From: Pictodentalium vernedei
Lineage: Eukaryota > Mollusca > Scaphopoda > Dentaliida > Dentaliidae
DNA: 64,000 nt
Assembly (NCBI GenBank): GCA_031216915.1
Contig: CM062289.1
Coordinates: 23,951,533-24,015,532 of the forward strand
Reading direction: 5' to 3'
Positions 26,301 to 33,276 of this stretch are shown here, piece after piece. Made by a program: the position numbers and the translations under genes. The notes beneath the pieces were generated by a model, which saw only the letters and a list, made by a program, of their open reading frames with translations, was not told the DNA's origin and did no database searches. Positions within the stretch are counted from its first letter, which is position 1. Every line of letters starts with the position of its first letter.

Positions 26301-28332
26301 TTATCAAAGAGGTCCAACTGGCATTCACAGCTGGGGTTAAATTCTCTTATTTTCCTAAGTACACTATACATATCCTTAGTTGCCTGCTGGACGGCATATT
26401 TTTTGTTTTTATGAAAGAACCACCCCTTGAGAAAATAACTCCCAAATACATGCATGAGGTTCAGAAGTGCCATGAAGCGCCCATCTCTGTCCGATCAGCA
26501 TCAAAGACGACGTTTGGAGTGGTTACGGCACGACACCATTGGAATCTCAGGACGTGGAGGGGAGTCCATTGGTCAGATGAAAGTAGGTTCCTTCTTCACG
26601 TCACAGATGGTCGCATGGGAGTGTGGAAACATAGAAATACTGCTTACGTGCCCAGGAATATCAGACCTACTGTTCCTTATGGTGGAGGATCAGTAATGAT
26701 CTGGGGATGTCTCTCTCGTGATTGTAAACTTGATATGGTGATCGTACGTGGGAATCTCAGTTGTCATTAGTTCATCCGGGACATTCTCAATCCGGTTGTC
26801 GAGCCTCATTTTGAGAACCACCCGTTAGCTACTCGCCCTGGATACATGGACGACAATACAAGGCCACATCGTTCCCATACTGTGAGAGCATTCCTTCAGA
26901 ACAACGCTATTACATCACTACCTTGGCCTACAATGAGCGCCGATTTGAATCCCTTATAAAACATCTGGGACATTTTGGACGTCGTGTGCAAGAAGGGATC
27001 CACCTTTACAGAATTTGGCCGATTTGGAAGCTGCATTGCATGAGGAGTGGCAGCAGTTGCCTCTGGACCGTATCAGAAGGCTCATAGGTAGCAATAGGAG
27101 GAGAGTTTTGGCTGTCATCCGGGCACGTGGTGTATGCACTCGCTACTGATGACAGACACTGCTGTTGTGTTCAGGAGATCACAAGTTACATTTTTTTGTC
27201 AGTAATTACCGACATTGTTTCATCATGGGCCGTTCCAGCACCACACTTGTCGAGCAAACATTTTTCCATCAAAAATATTAGACAGATATGTGCAATTAGC
27301 GCCATTAAAATACTGCATATTTTCGTCATTGTGTTGTCCTTCATTTGTCAATAGACCATTCTTTCCGCAAACAGTCACTCTTGGCCAGCTGAAAGATAGC
27401 ATGAAAGAAATGACAGTTTCTTTTAACACCACTGAGATAAAAACAGGGGTGCTTGATTAAGTACCAGGTGTATATTGGATCCGATTTTGACTAAATTTTA
27501 GAATGTTGTGGAGCTCAGTGGATTAGCAAACACACTAAAAAGAGATAAACAGGTATTCTTGCATTTGCTGGCTTTCGATTACAACACGAAAGAACGTCAT
27601 CAGCTGTTTCAAAGGTATAGTCAAGGTATCTCCCTCCCGTCCATATACACATTGTTAACCCTTTGAACCCTTGCGGCCGCTTTTCCGACTGATATGTCTT
27701 TAAGTAGGATGGCTGTTGAGTGAATGTGTGGAGTAGACCAATTAATATTTTCAACGTGCAGCCCCATGGCTGCACGTTGAAAATATTAAGTGGTCCACCC
27801 CTAAATAATGAATGTGGACTCTTCTAATAGCTTCCAATGAACTGACATGGAAGATGCCACCAGGGTTCAAAGTGTAAATACCTTCCATCGCACTCGTCAT
27901 GTGAACCGGGGAAATGACGTTTCTTTGGAAACAATTTCCAGTTTTTCTATCCGGGTGCTGGACCATGGCAATTTCTGTGTGTCTTGGGTATCTGTACCCC
28001 TACCCCCCCCCCCCCCCTCCATCCCTCACCACACACACACAACTCACACTTTCATTATTTTTCCGACGCTTCTGTGAAAATCACAACATCACAACAAATA
28101 TACTCATACATGTTTTTCTTCACCTTTTTATTTATAGCTGTTTAATTATGCAAGTACATTATTGCTGACGTATGGTATTGGTCTGTTTGTCTATGTTCTG
28201 CTCGAGGCGCCATGGAGATGTTTGGAAGATGTATTGTTTCCTTCCAATGAAGAACAGAATAACGATGAAAATGAAGTGGTATTAGAGAGAGTGAGAACGT
28301 CAAAATCTGTTTTTCTTGAGCTAAAAGAATAA
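611..28332 (+). CDS. nrf-6-like: NRF-6-like membrane acyltransferase gene, 3' part (five exons)
   Basis: This is a spliced gene whose 5' exons lie before the window. Exons at 611-709, 7818-7947, 16198-16390, 19970-20112 and 28138-28332 all have AG/GT borders, and the phases match at every junction. Together they give 252 residues and a TAA stop. Recognisable family blocks are a membrane helix ending in EYKYGG, the block YTRVAPFAIGLLLG, the block WTTITYDDNKVFPKNWSR, and the block LSWRGWIPLSRVTYVAYLGH, followed by a last helix and a short acidic, lysine-containing tail. These match the C-terminal half of the acyltransferase-3 domain of 'nose resistant to fluoxetine' proteins, which are multi-pass membrane proteins implicated in lipid or yolk transport in nematodes. 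The substrate here is unknown. The N-terminal NRF domain and the first helices are outside the window. The introns are 3.6-8.3 kb and full of transposons. Confidence 0.9.
905..1160. mobile_element. TA-flanked MITE, family A, copy 1
   Basis: This 256-bp element has ends CAGTACGTGGAGAGTG and its reverse complement and is flanked by TA on both sides. Its core is a palindrome around CAATGGACCTCCGGGT. Three other copies of 256-257 bp lie at 1952-2208, 10741-10996 and 37333-37589, each with TA flanks. A TA target and short non-coding length suggest a non-autonomous Tc1/mariner-type element. Short open frames across it are repeat shadows. Confidence 0.8.
1205..1395. repeat. Family D repeat, copy 1 (collapsed)
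   Basis: This segment shares blocks with 20257-20503, including CGTAATCCACRCGTGG, AAATCATYATCAGCAAAA and GGAGCACCGGGTT (GAAGCACCGGGTT here). The copy has lost most of the second palindrome arm. A related short block occurs near 16810-16855. The class is unknown; it is probably a foldback or MITE-type element. Confidence 0.5.
1838..1945. repeat. Half copy of palindromic family H
   Basis: One diverged arm related to the palindrome at 37990-38133, sharing the order of blocks GTTACAGG, TTCAG/GGTGG, GGATACAGTGTCAT and GAGGCAAGGT. The second arm is missing. It directly precedes MITE A copy 2. Confidence 0.45.
1952..2208. mobile_element. TA-flanked MITE, family A, copy 2
   Basis: It has the same ends and core as the copy at 905-1160, with TA on both sides. 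The core palindrome is slightly imperfect (CCCGGTGG against CCCGGAGG). Confidence 0.8.
2501..3249. mobile_element. hAT-type non-autonomous DNA transposon
   Basis: The ends are CAGGGACGTGGC and GCCACGTCCCTG. They are flanked by an exact 8-bp direct repeat TTGATGTG at 2493-2500 and 3250-3257. CAGGG-type ends with an 8-bp target duplication are the hallmark of the hAT superfamily. Subterminal regions carry long poly-C tracts (about 2543-2566 and 3205-3222) and inverted copies of TAGTTGGAAATTC. The 749-bp element has no transposase. Confidence 0.85.
3384..4340 (+). repeat. Tandem array with alternating unit lengths
   Basis: After a lead-in rich in GTCCGTC, a block beginning GAATTTGGTTTCCGTCCAA recurs at about 3616, 3787, 3933, 4101 and 4244, with a related start near 3466. 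The spacings alternate between about 170 and 145 bp because every second unit carries an extra CCAGTGRCC-type segment. This is a dimeric higher-order repeat. AAGATGGCC/CCATATTGAAT blocks recur, and no coding function is visible. Confidence 0.75.
4722..4795. repeat. Hairpin palindrome
   Basis: Two arms running inward from GTTACTTTTGATAAAC to AACAGACAGCTTCATG (reverse-complement partner AAGCTGTCTGTT ... GTTTATTAAAAGTAAC) are separated by only a few bases. It is probably the core of a small MITE. Confidence 0.6.
5150..6240 (+). mobile_element. Single arm of foldback family I
   Basis: Its blocks are colinear with each arm of the foldback element at 28545-30462: AATCAAGCATTCTGATTGG, ACTGTTCCAA, GGAGTATACTCC, AACCACGTGCTACCATAGAA, ATGACGTCACAAGATGGCC and CACGTGACATGACGTCA. 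The 5' part (5210-5480) is internally repetitive, with repeated CTCATGGCCYTCATGGCCTCA. There is no open frame of note. The TGACGTCA and AAGATGGC motifs resemble CRE and YY1 sites. Confidence 0.65.
6440..7680. repeat. Dispersed duplicated segments around GGTAACGACAATG
   Basis: The segment at about 6470-6610 (GTGATAGGTAAACACAATGATGTTTGATGAAGT in the sequence, shown only in part here: GTGATAGGTAAACACAATG) recurs at about 7025-7145, and a diverged, partly inverted relative lies at 7560-7665. Shared blocks are TGTTTGAT, AGCATTCACGTCATCAAA and AGTTACCGTGCTGATT. Otherwise this 1.2-kb intron stretch holds only short AT-rich sequence and a C-rich tract near 7210. Confidence 0.5.
7818..7947 (+). CDS. 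nrf-6-like: NRF-6-like exon b
   Basis: The acceptor TTTTTTCAG ends at 7817 and the donor GTAAGT begins at 7948. Reading from the third base of a codon gives a loop followed by the family block KPYTRVAPFAIGLLLGSIIY, one of the best-conserved parts of the acyltransferase-3 domain. The exon ends in phase 0, matching the exon at 16198. The longest ATG-initiated frame across it is a different, wrong frame. Confidence 0.9.
7960..8272 (+). repeat. 64-bp tandem repeat just after a splice donor
   Basis: About 4.8 copies of a 64-bp unit starting TATCATCATCCTCATCGTC and ending CCAACCTACCTAA begin at about 7960, 8024, 8088, 8152 and 8216. The array starts 12 bases after the donor site at 7948. Copies differ by few substitutions. 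Confidence 0.85.
8523..8594. repeat. Near-perfect hairpin
   Basis: The arms TTTAGAGAAACCATCCCGTC and GACGGGATGGTTTCTCTAAA flank a short centre containing GGGCCGAAAGGCCC. This is a likely MITE core, and it directly precedes the 156-bp duplication. Confidence 0.7.
8623..8934 (+). repeat. 156-bp tandem duplication
   Basis: Two apparently identical 156-bp units (8623-8778 and 8779-8934) begin AAGTATCCCCTATTGCG and end CAAGCGAGTCGGT. An inverted partial copy of the unit's end (ACTTGAAAACACTATTCGTT) follows at about 8970-8992, so the block was part of a larger palindrome. Confidence 0.9.
9578..9932 (+). pseudogene. Acidic protein fragment, possibly the N-terminus of a Crypton-like transposon protein
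   Basis: An ATG frame at 9578-9808 starts MSSDDDLFLAPSK and is rich in D, S and E. A second frame overlapping its end (to 9932) contains FADPISDEAWQTLSKSR followed by an EKTE segment. A block of the type F-x-P-x-[ST]-D-E-x(3)-L followed by a KT motif is seen just before the DUF3504/Crypton tyrosine-recombinase region in many invertebrate repeat proteins, but no recombinase core follows. The reading frame changes near 9780-9800. Identity is a guess from motif style. Confidence 0.3.
10538..10705. mobile_element. piggyBac-type MITE, family E, truncated copy
   Basis: It starts CCCTTTGTCAAACGAATCGG after TATAA. It contains the arms TTTCAACAAAACCATA and TATGGTTTTGTTGAAA around GGAACGAGCTC, as in the copy at 48510-48749. 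The right end is lost. A poly-C tract lies at about 10637-10646. Confidence 0.55.
10741..10996. mobile_element. TA-flanked MITE, family A, copy 3
   Basis: 256 bp with ends CAGTACGTGG and CCACGTACTG flanked by TA. The central palindrome CCAATGGACCTCCGGGTT/AACCCGGAGGTCCATTGG is perfect. Confidence 0.8.
11276..11490 (+). repeat. (TAA)n microsatellite
   Basis: About 60 bp of pure AAT/TAA repeat is followed by interrupted AATAATAAAGAATAATAAAT units. It directly precedes the 28-bp minisatellite. Confidence 0.95.
11498..16197 (+). repeat. 4.7-kb intronic minisatellite, 28-bp unit, ending at a splice acceptor
   Basis: The array repeats a 28-bp unit of the form TTAGTTAGGACATTCTATAT plus TTTGCAGA. 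There are three zones: a diverged zone (about 11500-12650), a GGACATT/TTTTGCAG zone (about 12650-14300) and a GGCC zone (about 14300-14620). The last part (about 14630-16100) is a 56-bp dimer alternating CATATTATTCAGGCCATTC and TCAGTTTAGTTACACCATTC. The array runs up to the 3' splice site of the exon at 16198, whose acceptor ATATTTTGCAG reads like another unit. There are no spacers, so it is not CRISPR-like. Confidence 0.95.
16198..16390 (+). CDS. nrf-6-like: NRF-6-like exon c
   Basis: The acceptor TTTTGCAG ends at 16197 and the donor GTGGGT begins at 16391. Phase is 0 in and 1 out. It encodes a hydrophobic helix (VVAIIGWILTIGLTVLW), then TYDDNKVFPKNWSR, then SRPLWAIEVAWIIFACIKGY, all in the order expected for NRF-6-type proteins. 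The last codon (Gly) is completed by the exon at 19970. Confidence 0.92.
16864..17021. repeat. Long palindrome with about 70-bp arms
   Basis: The arms begin AATCCCTGATGGGTACGG and continue through ATCTCACCCTCGGGCAAGAT, TTGGGCCAGACAC, with the near-perfect reverse complement after a centre of about 15 bp. A poly-C run follows at about 17031-17048. The upstream flank (16810-16855) shares short blocks with family D. Confidence 0.75.
17080..17990. other. Intron sequence without recognised features
   Basis: AT-rich unique-looking sequence. I see no exon with family similarity, no inverted repeat and no tandem array here. Confidence 0.5.
18156..18301. repeat. Family J repeat, copy 1
   Basis: It shares with 19110-19265 the ordered blocks GCCAATTGT, TATACCCAT/TACACATA, CCTATTTTACCAGTAAAACA (both copies), CAGAGCT and GGATTCCCACGT. 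The class is unknown. Confidence 0.6.
18534..18615. repeat. Palindrome with GGCACTTGTGCC ends
   Basis: The arms GGCACTTGTGCCATCGCGGA and the complementary CCGCGCTGGCACTTGTGCC flank AAAACTCGGG...CTCGTTTTA. Each arm end is itself a small palindrome. Confidence 0.6.
19110..19265. repeat. Family J repeat, copy 2
   Basis: Direct-oriented relative of 18156-18301. It is followed at about 19290-19315 by a tRNA B-box-like GGTTCGAATCT, perhaps part of a decayed SINE head. Confidence 0.55.
19468..19710. mobile_element. piggyBac-type MITE, family E, copy
   Basis: The left flank is TTGA (decayed TTAA) and the right flank is TTAA at 19711-19714. The ends are CCTTTTACC and GGGTAAAGTG. It shares AGACGACACTTGCAAA and a core palindrome around GAACGAGCTCGTTCCAATGAG with the copy at 57904-58147. 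Confidence 0.7.
19970..20112 (+). CDS. nrf-6-like: NRF-6-like exon d
   Basis: The acceptor TGTTTTCAG ends at 19969 and the donor GTAAGT begins at 20113. Two bases complete the Gly codon opened by the previous exon. It then encodes LSWRGWIPLSRVTYVAYLGH and a further membrane segment, the most conserved end block of the acyltransferase-3 domain. It ends in phase 0. Confidence 0.92.
20257..20503. repeat. Family D repeat, copy 2 (fuller)
   Basis: It carries a central palindrome: ATTAATGGAGCACCGGGTTA and ACCCAGTGCTTCATTAATTA. Diverged outer inverted arms contain CCGCAGATTGGTC, AATCCACACGTGG and CCACAGTCCACGCAGG. It is related to 1205-1395. Confidence 0.55.
21171..21320. repeat. Long near-perfect palindrome
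   Basis: Arms of about 70 bp (ATTCACGAAAATTTGATGAA ... TATGAGGATCTTCACTCGCG and reverse complement) flank a centre of about 8 bp. A DNA of this form can extrude a cruciform or give a long RNA hairpin within the intron. Confidence 0.8.
21580..22014. mobile_element. Probable hAT-like MITE with CAGGCCTGGCATT ends
   Basis: The 13-bp ends CAGGCCTGGCATT and AATGCCAGGCCTG are perfect inverted repeats. The flanks AAGAAAAG and GGAAAAGA are similar but not a clean 8-bp duplication. It contains a poly-C tract (about 21620-21633) and a hairpin around CCTCCGGGCCTTGG. No transposase. Confidence 0.5.
22020..23390. other. Intron sequence without recognised features
   Basis: AT-rich sequence with poly-T runs. 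I found no coding similarity, hairpin or tandem repeat worth reporting. Confidence 0.5.
23590..23664 (+). mobile_element. SINE 3' tail fragment
   Basis: It contains CCATTGTGAAGAAATATGTG, ACTTTAAACACTAATAAATA and a short ATAA tail, matching the 3' end of the SINE at 58367-58717. The head and body are absent. Confidence 0.6.
24385..24560. mobile_element. piggyBac-type MITE, family B, decayed copy
   Basis: It shares GGTATCTTCCA, AATTGGAAGAGTC, ATTCGTTACTTTGGGG and the palindromic core CAATATTTTCAACGCGCAGCC (first 20 bases conserved) with the copy at 115-335. Terminal sequences are not preserved. Confidence 0.55.
25325..25396. repeat. Short inverted repeat
   Basis: The arms GCGTGAGAACCAGAAGGCTC/CATCTTCC and GGAAGATGGAATCATCTGGC/TCCCACGC have a 3-bp centre. 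They contain a few mismatches. Confidence 0.5.
25510..26473 (-). pseudogene. 3' end of a CR1/L2-type LINE reverse transcriptase ORF
   Basis: Read on the minus strand from 26473, the frame contains FDKLVVPILLYGSEIWGF, a block found after the RT core in jockey/CR1/L2-clade LINEs, followed by KFLKYTLRVKSSTPNFMIYG. After an interruption (about 25740-25955, which includes a small palindrome), a further minus-strand frame has a C-x2-C...H-x4-C knuckle within CVLCDENKVGDEYHYILEC and ends at a stop at 25510-25512. The catalytic RT and endonuclease parts are missing, so this is a 5'-truncated, broken copy. It abuts a Tc1 fragment at about 26473. Confidence 0.75.
26475..27165 (+). pseudogene. Tc1-like transposase fragment (broken)
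   Basis: The middle and C-terminal part of a Tc1-type DDE transposase is spread over shifted frames. Visible blocks are VHWSDESRFLLHVTDGRMGVW (first catalytic Asp, shown here as SDESRF), GGGSVMIWGCLS, then a DDNTRPH-type block near 26850 (second Asp) and a PLWPT...DLNP-type block near 26935. Several stops and frameshifts interrupt it. No terminal inverted repeats were found. It is a different family from the element at 35581-37095. Confidence 0.8.
27659..27874. mobile_element. piggyBac-type MITE, family B, copy 2
   Basis: TTAA at 27655-27658 is followed by CCCTTTGAACCCTTGCGGCC. The right end GGGTTCAAAGTG is followed by TAAA (decayed TTAA). The core hairpin is AATATTTTCAACGTGCAGCC and its complement around CATG. 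It is inverted relative to the copy at 115-335. Confidence 0.7.
28138..28332 (+). CDS. nrf-6-like: NRF-6-like terminal exon
   Basis: The acceptor TTTATAG ends at 28137. The phase-0 frame encodes a last membrane helix (TLLLTYGIGLFVYVLLEAPW), where the LEAPW motif is typical of the end of the acyltransferase-3 domain. A short acidic cytosolic tail and TAA at 28330-28332 follow. No canonical AATAAA follows within about 150 bp. Confidence 0.92.
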   Translation: MFNYASTLLLTYGIGLFVYVLLEAPWRCLEDVLFPSNEEQNNDENEVVLERVRTSKSVFLELKE

Positions 28333-28544
28333 CTGTATAAACAATAAGAAATATTAATTTATGACAAGACAGTATTATTGTCATCTGATTGAATCAGTTG
28401 CATATTTTATTTACTTTGAAAGATGAACTATTTTCAAAACGAGTTTGCGTTCAGAATTTTTAATAGTTGGAAAAGTCCCAGACCTTTAACATTTGAAAAT
28501 TTCATTTAAAAAAACATTTTATGTAAGTAGCAGAAGATGTGGAG

Positions 28545-30462
28545 ATCGTCCCTCATTGGGAGGACCCCCGGAAGTGACGTCATGTCACGTGACCTAGTGA
28601 CGTTGTGTTTAGTTGTTATGGTAGCTCGCGTGAGCAGCCATCTTGTGAAGTCATCTCCATAATGATATGTGGTCCTAGTGCACATGCGCAACGTGTGTTT
28701 TTTGGGTGATACATGTTTTCATCGGCCATTTTGTATACTGGAGACCACTGTCTTGGTTTCTGTGGTAGCACGTGGTTGCTATCTAACCCAAGGTTTCTTA
28801 TAGGACAGGAGTATGTACGGAGGTTATGTTCGATTGAATAAGAGTAATTTCCCGATTCGTATAATTACCCAAATAAACCCGATAATACTTCCAAATCACC
28901 CAAAACGACTTTGATATGACATCCCCCCGAATGGGTTTTTATCGAATAACAGGTGCGTTCATTTTTTAGAAGAGTAGCCTCCAGATTCGTAGAATTACCA
29001 TAAGCAACCCGATAATCCCCCAACTCACCATAAATGCACTCTATATTACTGAAACGGAATTGACGAAGCCTCGTTTGGGGCTTTTAATAGTTGCAGGTAC
29101 TGCTGCAGGATGCGTTCCTTTCTATAGGAGTATACTCCAGTACAGCAGAATAGTCTGCCATTTGGAACAGTTTTGTTACTATATTTAGCTTTTCTGATCT
29201 GGTCAGGCTAGTTCTAATCCTATTGCTGGTAATTCTGTTCTTGTTTCGTTTATCCATATCATCCAATCAGTTCACTAATTTATTGTAGCTAATTAACCAA
29301 TCAGATTGCTTGATTTTTCATAATCTTAATCTGTACCTATCCATACAGAGTTCTCCCCCTTTTGTACAACGAAGGCTTCTTTGATTCTCAAACTCAAAAG
29401 AGAAATGGAGCATTTACTGAAGAGTCCAGTCATTGCTCGAACGAATCGAATCCCATCGCGCAAAAGTGCTCTAGAGCAATTGCTCGTTCGAGTGACTCCA
29501 CATACGACTCTTATGCTCATTTCTGAAAAAGGGCGCCGAAGGCCTTCAAAAAGGGGGATCTGGAACTGAGATGTCTAATAAATAGGATTTATGATTTTGC
29601 ATAATAAGCTATCAAGCAGTTACTGAAGATTCATTGCTCGAACGACTCGAATACGATCGAGCAAATGACGCTTATAGAAAGTGCTCGATCGAGTTACTCC
29701 ACATACTGCTCTACAACCCTTTACGGAAAAAGGGATTCTCTAACCACCGACGATGCCCAAACGGGGATTCTATCGGGATTCCACAAAAGGGATTCCATAA
29801 GTGATATTACATAAGTGAGATTCCAAGCTCCTATACAGCTCTCATATAGCTCCAACACAGGTAGTCTTACCATCGACTTCCACCATGTCCTATGATGTCT
29901 GTCCTATGATTAGCTTCCACTGTATTCTCCTAATACTATATAGTCTTATGAACTCCTTACAGCTTTGAAAGATTTACAACTGACTTGTATCATTACTACA
30001 GGCTTGCTACCTATCTCCGATTGCTCGAACCCCATCAAGCAATTGCTCGAACGAGTGACACCACATACGACACTTCGACTCATTTCAAAAAAAGGGATTC
30101 CACAGCAACAGACATATCCTAAAAGGGGATTCCGTAGTTGGGATTCCTATCCGACACCGTTAAATGGGATCAAATAAAGTCGTTTTGGGCGATTTGGAGG
30201 GGTTATCGGGTACCAGTCCTATAAGAAGCATTTGGATCACATAACAATCACGTGCTACTATAGAAACCAAGATGGTGGTCTCCAGTATACAAAATGGCCG
30301 ATGGAAACATGTATCGCCCTAGCAATATGCGATGCGAATGCGCACTAGGGCCACGTATCACTATGGAGACGACGTCACAAGATGGCCACTCACGCGGGCT
30401 ACCGTGACAACCAAACATGACATCATTTCCGGGTACCCGCCAACGAGGGACGATCTCCTAGT
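28545..30462. mobile_element. Large foldback element, family I
   Basis: The left arm starts GGAGATCGTCCCTC and the right arm ends GAGGGACGATCTCC. The arms are inverted over at least 370 bp (CACGTGAC/TGACGTCA blocks, AAGATGGC, CAAAATGGCCGATG, AAACCAAG, CCCAAAACGACTTTGAT), and the inner sequences also match the single arm at 5150-6240. The centre (about 29425-30095) holds three repeats of a block containing TGCTCGAACGA and CGAGTGACTCCACATAC. No coding region was found, and no clear target duplication. Confidence 0.75.
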
Positions 30463-30764
30463 AGATGTTCTTTTCAGTATAAATTCCAGAACAAATTGAT
30501 CATTTCCAGTGATAATTTGACTCGTATTCACCTTAAAGTGATGCTTTGAAAGCCGCCATTTTGATTTGTACCGTGAAAGTGAAAATGTCTATATCTTTAC
30601 AGTGGGGGATACGATTTCTATCTTTCAGCAATTTCTTCGATAATCTATCGTTTAGCGTATAATAAATTGTTGCTCCGAAACAGATCTCATACAGGCCTCT
30701 CACTAGACATCTCATTCTAGGGAGTGTCATATGTGATGTTTTGTGAGATAATGTTTTGTGAGAT

Positions 30765-31420
30765 AATGTGCTAGCAGTCAGTGCGTTTCTTCAGAGAAAA
30801 ACAGGAGACACTTATAGAAAACTGTTTCAGACAATTGCTGAAAAATGTGAACAGAAACGTGGTTACATTCCTCAGCCAAACATTGTTTTGGATCACATTG
30901 AATCTGCTTCAGTTTATACTTTACGTGAAGTGCTGAGTGTGTGTGTGTGGGGGGTGGCAGTTAAAGGCTGCCTTTATCCCAATCTACATGGTGGAAGGTT
31001 CAAGGATTAGGACTGGTTAAGCATTACAAAGAGAATGATGAATTTCGCCATTTTTATGGAATGCTAGATAGCCTCGCATTCTTTCCAGCGGATCAGGTAC
31101 ATGAAGGTATTAAATATCTCAGATGTATTGCTTCGCCTGAGGTATTGGACATTGTTGACTGTTTTGACAGCATCTATGTATCTGGGACTTACAGACGAGT
31201 TCCTGGTCGAAATAACGCAGTTCGCCTGCGCATGTTACCTCCACTACCCTCCCACCCCCCCCCCCCCCCAACACCGTGGAATGTATATACTTTAACTATC
31301 GAAGGTAATCGCCGAACTAATAATATAAGAATAATAAATTCTATCAGGTGGTTAGACACAAACATCTCACAATTTGGAAAATCATAAAAATCCTGCAATC
31401 CGAAGAACTATTTGAAGGAA
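30765..31420 (+). pseudogene. MULE-type transposase, catalytic and C-terminal part (broken)
   Basis: Frames on the + strand carry the MULE transposase pattern: KTGDTYRKLFQTI, then PNIVLDHIESAS (catalytic acid block), then a W-K-VQ-GLG-type helix read across 30990-31040, DSLAFFPADQV, WNVYTLTIEGNRRTNN and HKHLTIWKIIK. At least three frame changes and a C-rich tract (about 31254-31268) break it. It is an inactive Mutator-like element, possibly of the FLYWCH-linked group common in invertebrates. Confidence 0.7.
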
Positions 31421-31670
31421 CTGTTCTTGCTACACTGTTCTCGGTTGAATATACGTTTGCGACTATCTGTACTGGTTTATCTTCTGTCGTTAGAGCCAAG
31501 TGTTTCATTTCTGATCTGGCTTTGGCAATCACGACAGCTCTACTGTCTACATCGGGGCTATGGTCATGCATCACTACTAAATCATCAAAGTTTAGTGATG
31601 TTTTGAGTTTCCCCCTGCAGCCCGTATTAAATTCAGAACATCTCCAATATATTGTATAGTGGACACAAAG
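31340..31670 (-). pseudogene. MULE N-terminal (FLYWCH-like) part in opposite orientation
   Basis: The minus strand from about 31665 downwards reads YWRCSEFNTGCRGKL, a FLYWCH-type W-x-C...C-x-[GA]-[KR]-L block, then HDHSPDVDSRAVVIAKARSE. This is the linker that normally precedes the MULE catalytic domain. The catalytic part lies next to it on the opposite strand, so the two halves have been inverted relative to one another near 31410. Confidence 0.6.
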
Positions 31671-31854
31671 TCACACACATCTATGTGTGATTTTCTGTTG
31701 CAACACAAGTTTTAGCAATTGCCCCACTTAGTTTCTGATTTCCAATTAAAACAATATTTTGATTATTTCTCTTACTTGATTGACTGTTTTCTCGGTAATT
31801 GAATTTTTGCTTGCCACCTCTCTCGGGTTGGTGGAAGGACAACCTTTCCAAATG

Positions 31855-32165
31855 CCGAACATACATTTGAGTTTGCGTTGGCTGAAACATTGGGTGGTGA
31901 TGCAAATTACGTACAAATATGAAATAAGAATTGGGAATGATAGGGGGGGGGGGTGGTTTCCGGGGATATTTAATCATCCCTTATAAATTAGAATGTTGTA
32001 TTTTATACCCCGCCCCTCGCCCCCCCCCCCCCCAAAAAAAAACTCGAAGGAGATGATAGTGGGTGTGGATGTGTTGTCTCTCACATCGCACCTGGGTAAG
32101 CAGTCGAAACATTTGAGTTTGCGTTTGCTAAAACATTGTGTGCTGATGCAAATCACAATACTATA
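31855..32165. repeat. Direct repeat around poly-G/poly-C tracts
   Basis: The block containing CATTTGAGTTTGCGTTGGCT and AAACATTGGGTGGTGATGCA (31862-31912) recurs at 32108-32155. Between them lie a G run (31944-31953) and a C run (about 32013-32033), probably the inverted ends of a small DNA element. Confidence 0.5.
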
Positions 32166-32199
32166 TCCCCCATACCTTCCCCCAAAGTGACGCAAACTG

Positions 32200-33235
32200 A
32201 ATGTTCTAGTGACAGAAGGAACAGGACTTCCATGTTTTTTCGTTCATTGTGTTCCGTCATGTTTTAATTTTTACTAAAATTTGTACAGAATATCTCTGTG
32301 TGGTACCCAGCACTAACCCATTCCATCCGAAACAAACACCAGAACGAAGATAAAAGGAATATTGTCGCAAAGCTACGAACTATTTTCGACAAATCTTCAA
32401 CATTACAGTGTTTAAATACCCATGGAATTCTCTGTGGAACACATAATCGCCGTGGAACACATAATCACCGTGGACAGTTTTACAATATAAGTTACCACCG
32501 CCAACATGTATGGTGTATGGAGATGTAATATCTGGATGTCGGTTTTTAAACACGGGCCGCAGTTTAAATCTCCATGTACCGTACGTGTTGACGGAGATAA
32601 CGTTTTTGTCCCGTTTGAAACACAATAGAAAAATAGTGGACAAAAATTTGTGGACGCGTTTTTCACGCTCCGCAATCAGTGGGACAAAATTCGTGAATAA
32701 TTGTTTTGTTTTTACAAACACAGAATACAACAGATATAGTTACATCCCTTGGGTCGTTAAGGAAACATGTAAACAGTATTTTGTTGACATATCGGTTCGC
32801 GGGTTCCAATGTTTGCCTACGGGTACATAGAACACATTGGAACTGAGGGAAAGATATTTGTTGTTATTTTATTTTTCTCAAGTTATTTCATTTAATCATT
32901 CGAATATTTAATTTACAACAGCAAAATATGATCGAATTGTCGGAAATTTGATAATATTTTTATATCGAGCAGAAGCGAAACCCTTTCATTTAAACCATAT
33001 ACCCCCGATGTTTCGCATACTCATATACACTGGATGTTATGTTGCACGCTCTCATATACCTTGGATGTTGGGCGCACCCTTTGCCATGGCTATTTACCCA
33101 AGGCATTCTGACCAATCAAAGGACAGAATTTATCGGGACATAGGGACAAAGTTAATTAACTTCCCCACGCCGCAAGGATTTCTCTTGCCCACGGACGTTA
33201 GATTGGGCACACGCACTAAACATTATTTCCTGTGA
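32200..33235. other. No gene recognised
   Basis: Contains a doubled 18-19-bp block (GTGGAACACATAATCRCC) at 32435-32472 and scattered short inverted segments. I see nothing that supports a gene. Confidence 0.5.
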
Positions 33236-33236
33236 T

Positions 33237-33276
33237 GTTGGGCTTATATGCGTTAATTAAGTTAACGCATATAAGC
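33237..33276. repeat. Short perfect hairpin
   Basis: The arms GGGCTTATATGCGTTAA and TTAACGCATATAAGCTC lie around TTAAG. Confidence 0.65.
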
